Assembly (NCBI GenBank): GCA_018822105.1
Contig: JAHJLB010000062.1
Span: forward strand, 1-64,000
Direction: 5' to 3'
From: Pseudomonadota bacterium
GTDB taxonomy: Bacteria > Desulfobacterota > Desulfovibrionia > Desulfovibrionales > Desulfovibrionaceae
DNA length: 64,000 nt
Shown: positions 1 to 9,037 of the stretch, in pieces
Layout: each line of letters opens with the position of its first letter
How positions within the stretch are numbered: the first letter of the stretch is position 1
Made by a program: the position numbers and the translations under genes
The notes under the pieces: model-generated
Told to the model about the DNA's origin: nothing
The model's database searches: none
Seen by the model: only the letters and a program-made list of their open reading frames with translations

Positions 1-197
1 CCGCCCCGCGCGCCAGCATCCTGGGCTTCGGGGACTCCAGCATCAACCTGGACGTGAACTTCTGGATCGCCGACCCGGGCAACGGCATCGCCAACGTGCG
101 CGGGGAGGTGCTGCTGGCCATCTGGGATGCCTTCCGGGAGCACGGCGTGAGCATCCCCTTCCCCCAGCGCGAGGTGCGCCTGCTGCCCGGCGGCTAG
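1..197 (+). CDS. MscS-family mechanosensitive channel, C-terminal fragment (partial)
   Basis: The open frame entering from the left edge ends at a TAG at 195-197 and gives about 64 residues. It reads SILGFGDSSINLDVNFW, then a stretch ending in the family-typical REHGVSIPFPQREVRLL. This matches the cytoplasmic alpha/beta domain and C-terminus of small-conductance mechanosensitive channels, which release solutes at the inner membrane on hypo-osmotic shock. The transmembrane pore lies outside the window, so subfamily and length cannot be judged. A strong terminator follows about 65 bases downstream, so this is probably the last gene of its transcript. Confidence 0.8.
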   Translation, partial: APRASILGFGDSSINLDVNFWIADPGNGIANVRGEVLLAIWDAFREHGVSIPFPQREVRLLPGG

Positions 198-262
198 GGC
201 CCAGGCCCTGCCGGGGCCTTTGGCCCCGCGCCGGGAGCCCCCGCCCCCTCCCTTTGCCTTTG

Positions 263-303
263 GGCCGGGCTGGAGTTTCCCCTCCGGCCCGGCCTTTTCT
301 TTT
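263..303 (+). terminator. Rho-independent terminator after the MscS gene
   Basis: A 13-base-pair GC-rich stem (263-275 with 282-294, one G-T wobble) closes a six-base loop. It is followed directly by TTTTCTTTT. Confidence 0.85.
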
Positions 304-348
304 GGCCCGCGCATGTGCTAGCGGATATGGACGAATTTTTGGAGGGGA

Positions 349-1821
349 ATGATGGGCTGCTGCAGGTGTGAGCATTGGTGGGTTAAATGGGCCGAGCCGC
401 AGCCCGTGGTCTTTGCCGATCCCTCGGACGGCCAGGAGTACTGCGTGTTCCACGCGCCTGAGGGCGAGAAGCGCAAGGCCCTGGGCAGCGAGGAGCGCTA
501 CACGGTCGAGGAGTTCAACGACCTGGTCTTTGCGCGCATCGATGCGGTCATTGAGAGGGTGCAAGCCGGGGAGACGGACGCAAGGTGCGACCTGAGCCGC
601 ACGGTGTTTCCGGGGGCTGTTGATTTCGAGCGGTACGGCAAGGACAACCCGCTGCCCGCGATCGAGTTCCTCGGGGCCACGTTCAGCGGCGCGGCGCTGT
701 TCGGTGGGGCCACATTCAGCGGCGCGGCGTGGTTCAGCGGGGCCACGTTCAGCGGCGCGGCGCGGTTCGGTGGGGCCACATTCAGCGGCGATGCGTGGTT
801 CCGCGGGGCCACATTCAGCGGCGCGGCGTGGTTCAGCGAAGCCACGTTCCGCGGCGCGGCGGTGTTCCGCTGGGCCACGTTCAGCGGCGCGGCGGTGTTC
901 CGCTGGGCCACGTTCAGCGGCAATGCGGTGTTCGACAGTGCCACGTTCAGCGGCGTGGCGGGTTTCAACAGGGCCACGTTCAGCGGCGTGGCGAGTTTCG
1001 AGCGGACCACGTTCAGCTACAAGGCCGACTTCCGCTGGGCCGGGACAGAAAAGGACGGCCGCGTGGTGCTCCGGGACATGCACGCCGCCAGCCTGGAGCA
1101 GCTCGTCTTCACGCGCGCGGAACTGGAAGCGCCCCTGTTCCGCTTCGTCAACTGCGACTGGCCCCGGCGCCTGGGCCTGGAGGTTTACGGAAAGGGCGAC
1201 GCCGCGGGCCTGCTGGAGTGCGAGCACCTGTACCGGGCCATGCGCAAGCGCGCCGACGACGAGCACGACCGGCGCATGGTGTCCGTGTGGCACGACCGCG
1301 AGAAGCTCATGGCCCTGCTGCGGCTTCGGGGCTTCGGCCCTGTCCGGGCCGTTCGGCAGCTGTGGCGGGGTGCGCGGGAACGCAAGGATGGGCCGCAGAG
1401 TGAAACGTGGGAGGCCAACAAGCCGCTCCTGGCGCTCGCGGCCCTGCTGCCCCTGGTCCCGCTGCGCGCCCTGTTCTCCCTCTCCTTCTGGTACTGGGCC
1501 ACCTGCGGCTTCGGCGAGCGCATGGGCCGCGCCGGGTTGGTGCTGGCCCTGCTGGCCGTGCTGCCCTTCCTGGCCTTTGGCCCGGCCGGGGCCGCGCTGC
1601 TGCCGAAGTTCCAGGCCGCCGCCAACGCCACGGCCGCGCCGGGCTCGCCCGGAGGGTTCTTCGCCGCCACCAACGCCACGGCGGCCATGCAGTTCATCCC
1701 CTTCACCAAGGACATCGGCGGCGAAGGCTGGCTGAAGGTGGCCCAGGGCCTGTGGCACGTGCTCGTCATCGTCCAGGCCACCCTCTTCGCCCTGGCCGTG
1801 CGCAACCGCTTCCGGCGCTAG
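349..1821 (+). CDS. Pentapeptide-repeat membrane protein
   Basis: This 490-residue protein has three parts. The N-terminus has clustered Cys residues (4, 5 and 7) and a CVFHAPEGEK motif near residue 35, possibly a small metal-binding knuckle. Residues about 105-225 hold some dozen copies of the ten-residue unit ATFSGAAWFxG, i.e. paired pentapeptides that fold as a right-handed quadrilateral beta-helix. The C-terminal third has two to three hydrophobic segments (about 365-440 and 468-485), so the repeat domain is probably tethered to the inner membrane. A strong GGAGGGG ribosome site lies just before ATGATG. Function is unknown; related proteins with C-terminal helices are annotated only as pentapeptide-repeat proteins, some resembling ion channels. 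The gene stands alone between a terminator and the FixCX operon. Confidence 0.8.
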   Translation: MMGCCRCEHWWVKWAEPQPVVFADPSDGQEYCVFHAPEGEKRKALGSEERYTVEEFNDLVFARIDAVIERVQAGETDARCDLSRTVFPGAVDFERYGKDNPLPAIEFLGATFSGAALFGGATFSGAAWFSGATFSGAARFGGATFSGDAWFRGATFSGAAWFSEATFRGAAVFRWATFSGAAVFRWATFSGNAVFDSATFSGVAGFNRATFSGVASFERTTFSYKADFRWAGTEKDGRVVLRDMHAASLEQLVFTRAELEAPLFRFVNCDWPRRLGLEVYGKGDAAGLLECEHLYRAMRKRADDEHDRRMVSVWHDREKLMALLRLRGFGPVRAVRQLWRGARERKDGPQSETWEANKPLLALAALLPLVPLRALFSLSFWYWATCGFGERMGRAGLVLALLAVLPFLAFGPAGAALLPKFQAAANATAAPGSPGGFFAATNATAAMQFIPFTKDIGGEGWLKVAQGLWHVLVIVQATLFALAVRNRFRR

Positions 1822-1930
1822 GGGCCGCTGCCGGCTGGGGCCGCCGGGCCTGGGCCCTTGCGCCCCGGCGCGCTCTTCCGTCGCTTCCGCCGCTGAGCGC
1901 CGCGCAAATACGCCAGGACGCCCCCTCAGG

Positions 1931-1958
1931 TTGACTCCTCCCGCCCCTGTCGCATAAA
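1931..1958 (+). promoter_or_regulatory. Candidate sigma-70 promoter of the fixCX-etfBA operon
   Basis: TTGACT (1931-1936) and CATAAA (1953-1958) are separated by 16 bases, about 87 bases upstream of the flavoprotein start. The -35 is good and the -10 only fair. Confidence 0.45.
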
Positions 1959-2044
1959 GAGGGGCAAGCCGTCGTGCCAGGGACGCGGGGAAGCGCCCGC
2001 GCCCGAGGCCTTTTTCCGCGCCCGGCGGCCACAGGGAGACACGC

Positions 2045-3931
2045 ATGACCGACCACACCGCCGACAAGTTGCCCGAGGGCGCCCTTCCTGATGGAGTGGA
2101 GCGCCAGCGCATGGACGTGGACATCGCCTGCGTGGGCTTCGGCCCGGCCATGGGCGGGTTCCTGCACACCCTGTCCAAGGGCCTGGTGGCCGAGGACGGC
2201 GCGCCCGTGGCCGAGAGCAAGGCCATGCCCGGCATGCCGCCCCAGGTCATCTGCTACGAGCGCGCCGACGATATCGGCTTTGGCGTGTCCGGCGTGGTCA
2301 CCAAGGGCCGCGGCATCCGCGCCAGCTTCCCGGACCTGGACCTGATGCAGATACCCCTGGCCACCGAGGTGCGCCACGAGGAGGTCGTCTACCTCCTCGA
2401 CCCCGTGGGCGCATCGCGCCGGCCGCTGGTCATGCGCCTGAAGGACAGGTTCCTGCGCGCCACCGGCCTGGCCAAGAACCACGCCTACACCCTGCCCTAC
2501 ATCCCGAACTTCCTGCGCAAGGAGCCGGGCTATCTCCTGTCCCTGGGCCAGTTCAACCAGTGGGCCGGCGGGCAGATCATGGGCCAGGGCAGCGCCCAGA
2601 TCTGGCCCGGAACGCCCGTGGCCGGCCCGCTCATGGAGGGCCGCAGCGTCGTCGGCGTGCGCCTGCAGGACCAGGGCGTGGACCGCCAGGGCAGGCCCGA
2701 GGCCGGGTTCATGCCCGGCATGGACATCGGAAGCCGGCTCACCGTGGTGGCCGACGGCCCCGTGGGCGCCGTGGGCCGCGCCCTGGACGAGAAGCTGGGC
2801 CTGCCCGTGGGCAACCACGCCCGCGAATGGGCCGTGGGCATGAAGATGGTGGTGGACCTGCCCGAGGGCTGCGCCCTCAAGGAAGGCCTCGTCCTGCACA
2901 CCCTGGGCTATCCCGAGCCGGAGATCTTCGGCTTTCTCTACGTCTATCCCGGCAACATCGCCTCCCTGGGCATCTTCGTGCCCTCCTGGTACGACTCCCC
3001 GGTGCGCACGGGCTACCGCTACCTGCAGCACTGGATGCAGCACCCCTACCTGTGGAAGCATTTGCAGGGCGGGCGCATGCGCTCCTGGGGCGCCAAGAGC
3101 CTGCAGGAGTCCGGCCGCCGGGGCGAGCCGCATCTGGTGGGCGACGGGTTCGCGCGCATCGGCGAGGGCAGCGGCACCACCAACGTGCTCACGGGCTCGG
3201 GCTTCGACGAGGCCTGGACCTCGGGCGTGCTGCTCGGCGTCAGCGTGCTGGAGCTCATGGAGCAGGACAAGCCCTTCACCCGCGAGAATCTGGAGGCCAC
3301 CTACGTGCGCCGCCGCCGCGAATCCTGGCTGGAGCGCGAGGCCCGGATCGCCGAAAAGGCGCGCGACGGCTTCCAGGTGGGCGTCATCCAGGGGCTCATC
3401 GGCATGGCCCTGGCCGGCCTCTCGGGCGGCAAGGCCTTCTGGCCCGGCGCCACCAGGAAGCCCCACGAGCGCATCCCGAGCCTTGAGGAGTTCTTCCGGG
3501 GCCGCATCCCGGCCGAGGAGATCGCCCAGATCCGCCGCGACTGCACGCAGAAGGGCCTGCCTCTGCACGGCGCGCTCATGGACCGCCTCGGCTGGCCGTC
3601 CATCCAGTACGACGGGCAGCTGCTCGTCTCGCACCAGGACGCGCTCCTGCTCGGCGGCAAGGTCCAGGCCCCCGGCGGCTACCGCGACCACGTGACCTTC
3701 AAAAGCACCAACGTCTGCAAGGCCTGCGACGAAAAGGTCTGCATCGAGGCCTGCTCCGGCCAGGCCATCAGCACCAACCCGGACGGCGGCGCGCCGCTGT
3801 TCGACCGCGAGAAGTGCGTGCACTGCGGGGCCTGCATCTGGAACTGCAGCAAGCCCTCGCCCCAGGGCGGGGAGTCCGCCAACGTGGACTTCCAGGCCGG
3901 CGCGGGCGGCCTGCACTCGGCGGAGAATTAG
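2045..3931 (+). CDS. FixC-FixX-like fusion: ETF:quinone oxidoreductase-type flavoprotein with C-terminal ferredoxin domain
   Basis: This 628-residue protein begins with an FAD-binding Rossmann motif (VGFGPAMGG, about residues 35-45). Its body resembles electron-transfer-flavoprotein:quinone oxidoreductases (FixC/GeranylGR type). The C-terminus (about 555-610) has VCKACDEKVCIEAC and CVHCGACIWNC, a FixX-like ferredoxin module. It is normally a separate polypeptide in FixABCX systems but is fused here. With the ETF subunits immediately downstream it should form a complex passing electrons between a dehydrogenase, a quinone and perhaps ferredoxin or flavodoxin. Electron bifurcation is inference only. 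The start is supported by AGGGAGA eight bases before the ATG. Confidence 0.8.
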   Translation: MTDHTADKLPEGALPDGVERQRMDVDIACVGFGPAMGGFLHTLSKGLVAEDGAPVAESKAMPGMPPQVICYERADDIGFGVSGVVTKGRGIRASFPDLDLMQIPLATEVRHEEVVYLLDPVGASRRPLVMRLKDRFLRATGLAKNHAYTLPYIPNFLRKEPGYLLSLGQFNQWAGGQIMGQGSAQIWPGTPVAGPLMEGRSVVGVRLQDQGVDRQGRPEAGFMPGMDIGSRLTVVADGPVGAVGRALDEKLGLPVGNHAREWAVGMKMVVDLPEGCALKEGLVLHTLGYPEPEIFGFLYVYPGNIASLGIFVPSWYDSPVRTGYRYLQHWMQHPYLWKHLQGGRMRSWGAKSLQESGRRGEPHLVGDGFARIGEGSGTTNVLTGSGFDEAWTSGVLLGVSVLELMEQDKPFTRENLEATYVRRRRESWLEREARIAEKARDGFQVGVIQGLIGMALAGLSGGKAFWPGATRKPHERIPSLEEFFRGRIPAEEIAQIRRDCTQKGLPLHGALMDRLGWPSIQYDGQLLVSHQDALLLGGKVQAPGGYRDHVTFKSTNVCKACDEKVCIEACSGQAISTNPDGGAPLFDREKCVHCGACIWNCSKPSPQGGESANVDFQAGAGGLHSAEN

Positions 3932-3953
3932 CGCGGGCGCGGGGCGAACCGGG

Positions 3954-3985
3954 GCGGGGAACCTTTTGGGGAAGAGGTTCCCCGC
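3954..3985. other. Intra-operon hairpin between the FixCX fusion and etfB
   Basis: An 11-base-pair perfect stem (3954-3964 with 3975-3985) encloses a ten-base loop in the 91-base gap. No T-run follows, so it is more likely an mRNA-stability or attenuation structure than a full terminator. Confidence 0.55.
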
Positions 3986-4022
3986 CTCCCCCGAAGAACA
4001 CTCACTCTCACAAGGAGTCTTC

Positions 4023-4826
4023 ATGAAAGGATTGCAGATCGTGGTTTTGGGCTCCATCGTGCCCGACCCGCTCCAGACCCTGGAGCCCATCGTCGGCCCC
4101 ACGGGCCCGGCGCTCAAAAACGAGATGATGCTGCCCGCGGTGCTGGACCCCTGGGCGGGCCATGCGCTGTATGAGGCCGCCAACCTGGCGAAACAGGTCG
4201 AGGGGAAAGTGTACCTCGTGGCCCTGGGCCCCAAGGCCAAGCTGCAGCAGGTCATGATGAACGTGGCCCAGAAGGTGCCCTTTGAGATCAACGTGCTCGA
4301 CGGGCCCGCCGGCGGCTTCACCGACGCGGCGGAGACGGCCAAGGCGCTTGCCGGCGCGGTGGAGAAGCTCCCCGGGCTCGACAAGGGCAAGCTGCTCATC
4401 TTCGGCGGCTGGCAGTCGGCCTCGCGCGGGACGGGCGCGGTGCTGCAGATGGTGGGCGAGCTTTTGGGCGTCACCGACCAGTTCCAGGGCGTGGACGAGA
4501 TCAAGATGAGTGATGACGGCAGCTTCACGGTGCTGGAGCGCATCGAGGGCGGCAGCTACCAGCTGTCCTCCTGCCAGGGCGCGCCCGCGGTGCTCGGCTG
4601 GGCCACGGGCAACCTGCCCGAGCCGCCGAACAACCCCCAGGTGGGAATGGCCAACATGCGCTTCATCATGCCTGCGCTGCAAAAGGCCGTGGCCGCCCCG
4701 CTCAAGGGGGAGGGACTGCGCTTCCAGAGCGTGGAGGTTCCCAGCCAGCGCCGCGAGACGCGCATCGTCAAGGACGCGCCCGTGGACGACATCGCCCGCG
4801 AGCTTGCGGACTGGATCCGGGCCTAG
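4023..4826 (+). CDS. etfB: Electron transfer flavoprotein, beta subunit
   Basis: This 267-residue protein (MKGLQIVVLGSIVPDP at the start) is the small ETF subunit. It binds AMP or a second FAD and docks onto EtfA. The N-terminal beta-alpha fold and the RIEGGSYQLS region near the middle fit FixA/EtfB proteins. The start is fixed by AAGGAG seven bases before ATG 4023. Together with the flanking FixCX fusion and EtfA it makes an EtfABCX-type module. It does not look like a housekeeping fatty-acid oxidation ETF, since no acyl-CoA dehydrogenase is nearby. Whether it takes electrons from NADH cannot be read from motifs alone. Confidence 0.85.
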   Translation: MKGLQIVVLGSIVPDPLQTLEPIVGPTGPALKNEMMLPAVLDPWAGHALYEAANLAKQVEGKVYLVALGPKAKLQQVMMNVAQKVPFEINVLDGPAGGFTDAAETAKALAGAVEKLPGLDKGKLLIFGGWQSASRGTGAVLQMVGELLGVTDQFQGVDEIKMSDDGSFTVLERIEGGSYQLSSCQGAPAVLGWATGNLPEPPNNPQVGMANMRFIMPALQKAVAAPLKGEGLRFQSVEVPSQRRETRIVKDAPVDDIARELADWIRA

Positions 4827-4851
4827 GCCCGGGGATGAAGGAGCGAGACAT

Positions 4852-5850
4852 ATGAAAGTTCTTTTCCTGGCACATACGGAAGAAGGCGGCGGCCTGGGCA
4901 AGGCCGCGCTGGAGGCCCTGGGCGCGGCCAAGGGCCTGGGCTTCGAGCTGGTCGTCGGCCTGTACGGGGCCGAGGTCCAGGCCGGGGCCGACGCCATCGC
5001 TGGCTGCGGCGCGGCGAAGTTCCTCGGCGTGGCCGGCGCGGACTTCGCCACGGCGCGCTACGGCTCCGACGCCTCGGCCTGCGAGGCCATCGCCAAGGCA
5101 GCGGGCGCGGACCTCATCGTCATGCCCGCCACGGCGCGCGCCAGCCGCGTGGCCGCCGGCGTGGCCCTGCGCCTGGGCGCTGCCGTGGACACCCGCCTGA
5201 CCGGCCTGGAGGCTGCGGAGGGCAAGGTCGTGGCCACCCGCTGGTTCTACCGCCAGCGCATGGTGGGCCGCATCGAGCGCGACGCCCGGCCCTGGCTCGT
5301 CACCGTGGACAGCGGCTGCTTCGAGGCCCCCTCCGACATGAAGGGCGCGGCCAGCGTGGAGATGCTCTCTCCTGCCGTCGCCACGCGCACGGTCGTCACG
5401 GGCGTCAAGTCCCCGGCGGCCGACGCCCAGACCATCCGGCCCGAGGCCAAGATGCTGCTCGTGGCGGGCGCCGGCTGGGGCAAGTCCCAGGCTGGCGGCA
5501 TGAAGCGCCTGGACGAGGCCAGCCAGCTCATCCTGAGCCTCATCGGCGCGACCAAATGCTCGCTGGGCAGCTCCAAGTCCCTGGTTGACCAGAGCGGCGA
5601 GGGCGGGGCGCTGCCCTTCCTGACGCACATGCACCAGGTGGGGCAGACCGGCTCCACCCCGCGCCACCAGAAGGGCCTGGCCACCTGCTGCCACGGCGAG
5701 GAGCCGCACGTGGTGGGCTGGCGCTTCATCACCGAGCGCCGGGCCATCAATCTGGACGCCTCCTGCGGCTGGGCTCAGGGCAAGGCCGATGTGCTCTACG
5801 TGGCCGACGCCTTCGCCGTGGTCAAGGCGCTGGTGGAGCTGCTGAAGTAG
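4852..5850 (+). CDS. etfA: Electron transfer flavoprotein, alpha subunit (divergent FAD domain)
   Basis: This 332-residue EtfA/FixB homologue starts at ATG 4852, downstream of a GAAGGAG site. The N-terminal half is the nucleotide-binding-like fold. The C-terminal half carries the FAD domain with the hallmarks VAGAGWGKS, QVGQTGS and a trailing ADAFAVV. The usual SRxxVD loop is replaced by SSKSLVDQSGEGG. The segment after QTG contains an extra Cys pair (LATCCHGEE) and the unusual INLDASCGWAQGKADVLYVAD. The fold is clear, but the flavin surroundings differ from standard EtfA, so potentials or partners may differ. It is the last gene before the terminator at 5877. Confidence 0.82.
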   Translation: MKVLFLAHTEEGGGLGKAALEALGAAKGLGFELVVGLYGAEVQAGADAIAGCGAAKFLGVAGADFATARYGSDASACEAIAKAAGADLIVMPATARASRVAAGVALRLGAAVDTRLTGLEAAEGKVVATRWFYRQRMVGRIERDARPWLVTVDSGCFEAPSDMKGAASVEMLSPAVATRTVVTGVKSPAADAQTIRPEAKMLLVAGAGWGKSQAGGMKRLDEASQLILSLIGATKCSLGSSKSLVDQSGEGGALPFLTHMHQVGQTGSTPRHQKGLATCCHGEEPHVVGWRFITERRAINLDASCGWAQGKADVLYVADAFAVVKALVELLK

Positions 5851-5876
5851 CGTCTCCGGCCGCAGACGAACCGATA

Positions 5877-5916
5877 CCGCCGGGGCGGGCCGCAAGGGCC
5901 TGCTCCGGCGGTTTTT
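5877..5916 (+). terminator. Terminator of the fixCX-etfBA operon
   Basis: A GC-rich 35-base hairpin with a GCAA loop is followed by TTTTTG. The same 35 bases recur exactly at 6634-6668 after yedF. Confidence 0.85.
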
Positions 5917-5926
5917 GTTTGCTGCA

Positions 5927-5955
5927 TTGACAACGCCGGCCCGCCCCGCTAGTCC
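5927..5955 (+). promoter_or_regulatory. Candidate yedF promoter
   Basis: A consensus TTGACA at 5927-5932 lies directly after the operon terminator. The best -10 at 17-base spacing is the weak TAGTCC (5950-5955). Confidence 0.35.
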
Positions 5956-5996
5956 CTTGGCATCGAAGATGATGATTTCACAGATAGAGAGGCGTT

Positions 5997-6608
5997 ATGC
6001 AGAACGAACTGGCGCTGGACTGCCGGGGGCTGGCCTGCCCCGGCCCGGTGATGCGCTGCCTTGAGGTGATCGAGAAGGGCGCGCCGGAGGCCCTGCTGGT
6101 CCTGGTGGACGATCCGGCGGCGCGGGAGAACGTCACGCGGCTCCTGTCCGGCAAGGGCTACCACGTGGCCGTGGCCGAGGCCGTGGGCCACAGCCGGCTG
6201 CGCGCCACGCGCCTGAACACCGATCCTTCCGCCGTCCCTGCCCCTGCCGCCAGCCCCTGCTCGTCCGGGCCGGACATGGTGGCGGTGTTCATCGCCAGCG
6301 AGACCATCGGCGCGGGCGATGACGAACTGGGCGGCAGGCTCATGCTGAATTTCCTGACCACCCTGCCGGAGCTGGGCAAGAGCCTTTGGCGCGTCATCCT
6401 GGTCAACGGCGGCGTGCGCCTGGCCACGGCCAACCACCCCTGCCTGGAGAAGCTCCAGGCCCTGGCCGCGGCCGGGGTTTCGGTGCTCGTCTGCGGCACC
6501 TGCCTGACCCACTTCGGGCTCATGGAGGCCAAACAGGTGGGCGAGACCACGAACATGCTCGACGTGGTGACCAGCCTGCACCTGGCGGGCAAGGTCATCC
6601 GGGTCTAG
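5997..6608 (+). CDS. yedF: YedF: TusA/SirA-like plus DsrE-like sulfur/selenium-metabolism protein
   Basis: This 203-residue two-domain protein starts with a TusA-type domain (residues 1-70) containing DCRGLACPGPVMRC, whose CPxP cysteine is the sulfur or selenium carrier in the family. The rest (about 90-203) is a DsrE-like fold with VNGGVRLATANHPCLE and VCGTCLTHFGL. The architecture is that of the proteins annotated as sulfurtransferase-like selenium metabolism protein YedF, usually found in selenoprotein-making organisms. A GAGAGGCG ribosome site precedes ATG 5997. It has its own hairpin downstream and no operon partner on this strand. Confidence 0.85.
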   Translation: MQNELALDCRGLACPGPVMRCLEVIEKGAPEALLVLVDDPAARENVTRLLSGKGYHVAVAEAVGHSRLRATRLNTDPSAVPAPAASPCSSGPDMVAVFIASETIGAGDDELGGRLMLNFLTTLPELGKSLWRVILVNGGVRLATANHPCLEKLQALAAAGVSVLVCGTCLTHFGLMEAKQVGETTNMLDVVTSLHLAGKVIRV

Positions 6609-6633
6609 CGGCTCCCGCCCTGAAAATGGCGAA

Positions 6634-6668
6634 CCGCCGGGGCGGGCCGCAAGGGCCTGCTCCGGCGG
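6634..6668 (+). terminator. Second copy of the 35-bp terminator hairpin
   Basis: This copy is base-for-base identical to 5877-5911. It is followed by GCATTTGTC rather than a clean T-run, so termination here is probably weaker. Confidence 0.65.
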
Positions 6669-6799
6669 GCATTTGTCGGGGATAGTGCGAGGATTGCCCT
6701 GAGAATTGGAGGTGGAGGCTCTCCGGCAGGCGGCGTCCGTGTCGGCGGCTGCGCAGGGAGGCCTGCCTGCGCCGAGATGGCCATGGCCTGCCCGCCTCC

Positions 6800-7525
<726 letters not shown>

Positions 7526-7537
7526 GGCGCGGGCCTC

Positions 7538-8833
7538 CTAGAGGGTCACAAGGGCTTCGCTGGGTTCGATGGCCGCGGCCTTCCAGGCCGGAACCAGGGA
7601 GGCCAGGGAGGTCAACAGGGCCAGGATCAGCGCCGTGGCCGCCAGGTGCAGGGGCTCGAAGGCCAGGTGCGCGCCATCGCCCAGCTCAAGCACCGCCAGG
7701 ATGCGGAAGCTCACCAGATAGCCCGCCAGGTAGCCCGCCAGGCCGGCCAGAAGGCCGATGCTCGCGGCCTCGGCGAAGAAGATGGAGAACACCGCCCGGC
7801 GCGAGAAGCCCAGGGAGCGCAGGATGCCGATCTCCTTCTTGCGCTCGTTCACCGCCGAGAGCATGGAGATGCCGACCATGGAGCAGCCGGTGAGCAAAAT
7901 CACCAGGCTCACGGACAATATCAGCTTCTTCACGAACAGGACCGAGTACATGCGCTGCTCCACGATGTTGCGCAGGGTCTTGATCTCCACCCCCGGCAGC
8001 GCCGCGCCGATCTGGTGCACGATGTCCTCGATGGGGCAGGCCGAGCACAGGGCCGCCACCTCCACGAAATTGGCCTTGCCCGGCCGGCCCACGGCCTGCT
8101 GCACGAAGCCCAGGTCGGCCAGGAGCACGTTGTCGTCCTCGCTGCCCGTGGGCGCCAGGATGCCGGTGACGATCATCTGCGACGTGCCGAGGGGCACGGC
8201 GTCGCCGGGCTTGAGGCCCAGCTTGGACGCGGCGGCGCTGCCCACCAGCACGCCGTTGCCCGGATGCGCGGCCGGGGCGGAGGCCTTGGCCGAGGACAGG
8301 GGCAGGGCGGGCCGCACCGAGACCGGATGGCTGCCCGCGTCCGCGGGCATGGGGGCGGCCGGAACCGCAGCGGCCCTGGGCACAGGGGCCTCGCCGGGAA
8401 TGGCGCCCTGCTCCACGGTCCAGTAGCCCTTGAGCAGCTTCTCCTGCCCGAAGCGCACGCCGACGATGGCCACGGCCTTGCCCTGCACGCGGTCCATGAC
8501 CACGAGCTTGGGCGCGATGACCGAAATGTTCTTGCGCAGGGCGATGGTGTCGATCCTGCCCAGGGTGTCCCGCTCGTCCAGATAGGCCACGTCAAAGAGC
8601 ATGTCGCCCAGGGCGAAGCCGCCGTAGCTCACCGTGAGCTTCTCGCTCTTGGGCGAGACCAGGATGTTGGCCCCGAAGCTCACCAGCTTCTTCTCCAGCC
8701 CCTCGCCCACCACGCGCGAGACGAAATTGAGCGACACGATGGACACCACGCCCAGGGTGAACACAAGCAGCAAGAGCAGCGTGCGCACCCATTTCTTGCG
8801 GGCGTTGCGGAGCGCGATGGTCAGGATGTTCAT
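7538..8833 (-). CDS. FtsX/MacB-type ABC transporter permease
   Basis: This 431-residue protein starts at ATG 8833 (MNILTIALRNARKKWVRT). It has an N-terminal membrane segment, a large extracytoplasmic domain (about 45-300) and three C-terminal helices (about 310-425) typical of FtsX permeases. A low-complexity Ala/Pro stretch sits around residues 165-215. The periplasmic domain contains CSACP near residue 270, an unusual Cys pair that could bind metal or react with thiols. It lies between the DUF2318 gene and the ATPase and works with the latter. An upstream in-frame start at 8881 lies in repeat DNA and lacks a ribosome site, so it was not used. Confidence 0.8.
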   Translation of the reverse strand: MNILTIALRNARKKWVRTLLLLLVFTLGVVSIVSLNFVSRVVGEGLEKKLVSFGANILVSPKSEKLTVSYGGFALGDMLFDVAYLDERDTLGRIDTIALRKNISVIAPKLVVMDRVQGKAVAIVGVRFGQEKLLKGYWTVEQGAIPGEAPVPRAAAVPAAPMPADAGSHPVSVRPALPLSSAKASAPAAHPGNGVLVGSAAASKLGLKPGDAVPLGTSQMIVTGILAPTGSEDDNVLLADLGFVQQAVGRPGKANFVEVAALCSACPIEDIVHQIGAALPGVEIKTLRNIVEQRMYSVLFVKKLILSVSLVILLTGCSMVGISMLSAVNERKKEIGILRSLGFSRRAVFSIFFAEAASIGLLAGLAGYLAGYLVSFRILAVLELGDGAHLAFEPLHLAATALILALLTSLASLVPAWKAAAIEPSEALVTL

Positions 8834-8866
8834 GAAGGCCGGTCCTTGTGGTTGGTGTCGCAAGGG

Positions 8867-8975
8867 GCTCCGCCCCGGCATGCAGCCTGGGGCTCCGCCC
8901 CGACATTCAGCCAGGGGCTCCGCCCCCGGCGCCCCCGCCGGGGGGAATGATCCCCCCCGGACCCCCTCGTCGGCT
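8867..8975. repeat. GC-rich composite repeat (REP-like), intact copy
   Basis: GGGGCTCCGCCCC-type units occur three times (from about 8868, 8890 and 8914). A strong palindrome with arms CCGGGGGG and CCCCCCGG around AATGATC follows at 8937-8962. Related sequence is split across the ends of the 17.4-23.4 kb element and lies inside the epimerase gene at 58.6 kb. It fills the gap between the permease and the DUF2318 gene. Confidence 0.7.
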
Positions 8976-9037
8976 CGCAGCCAGGGGGGGCCCAGGGGGC
9001 CTCAGGTCCTTTGGCCGCCAGGGGCCTGTTTTCTTGG

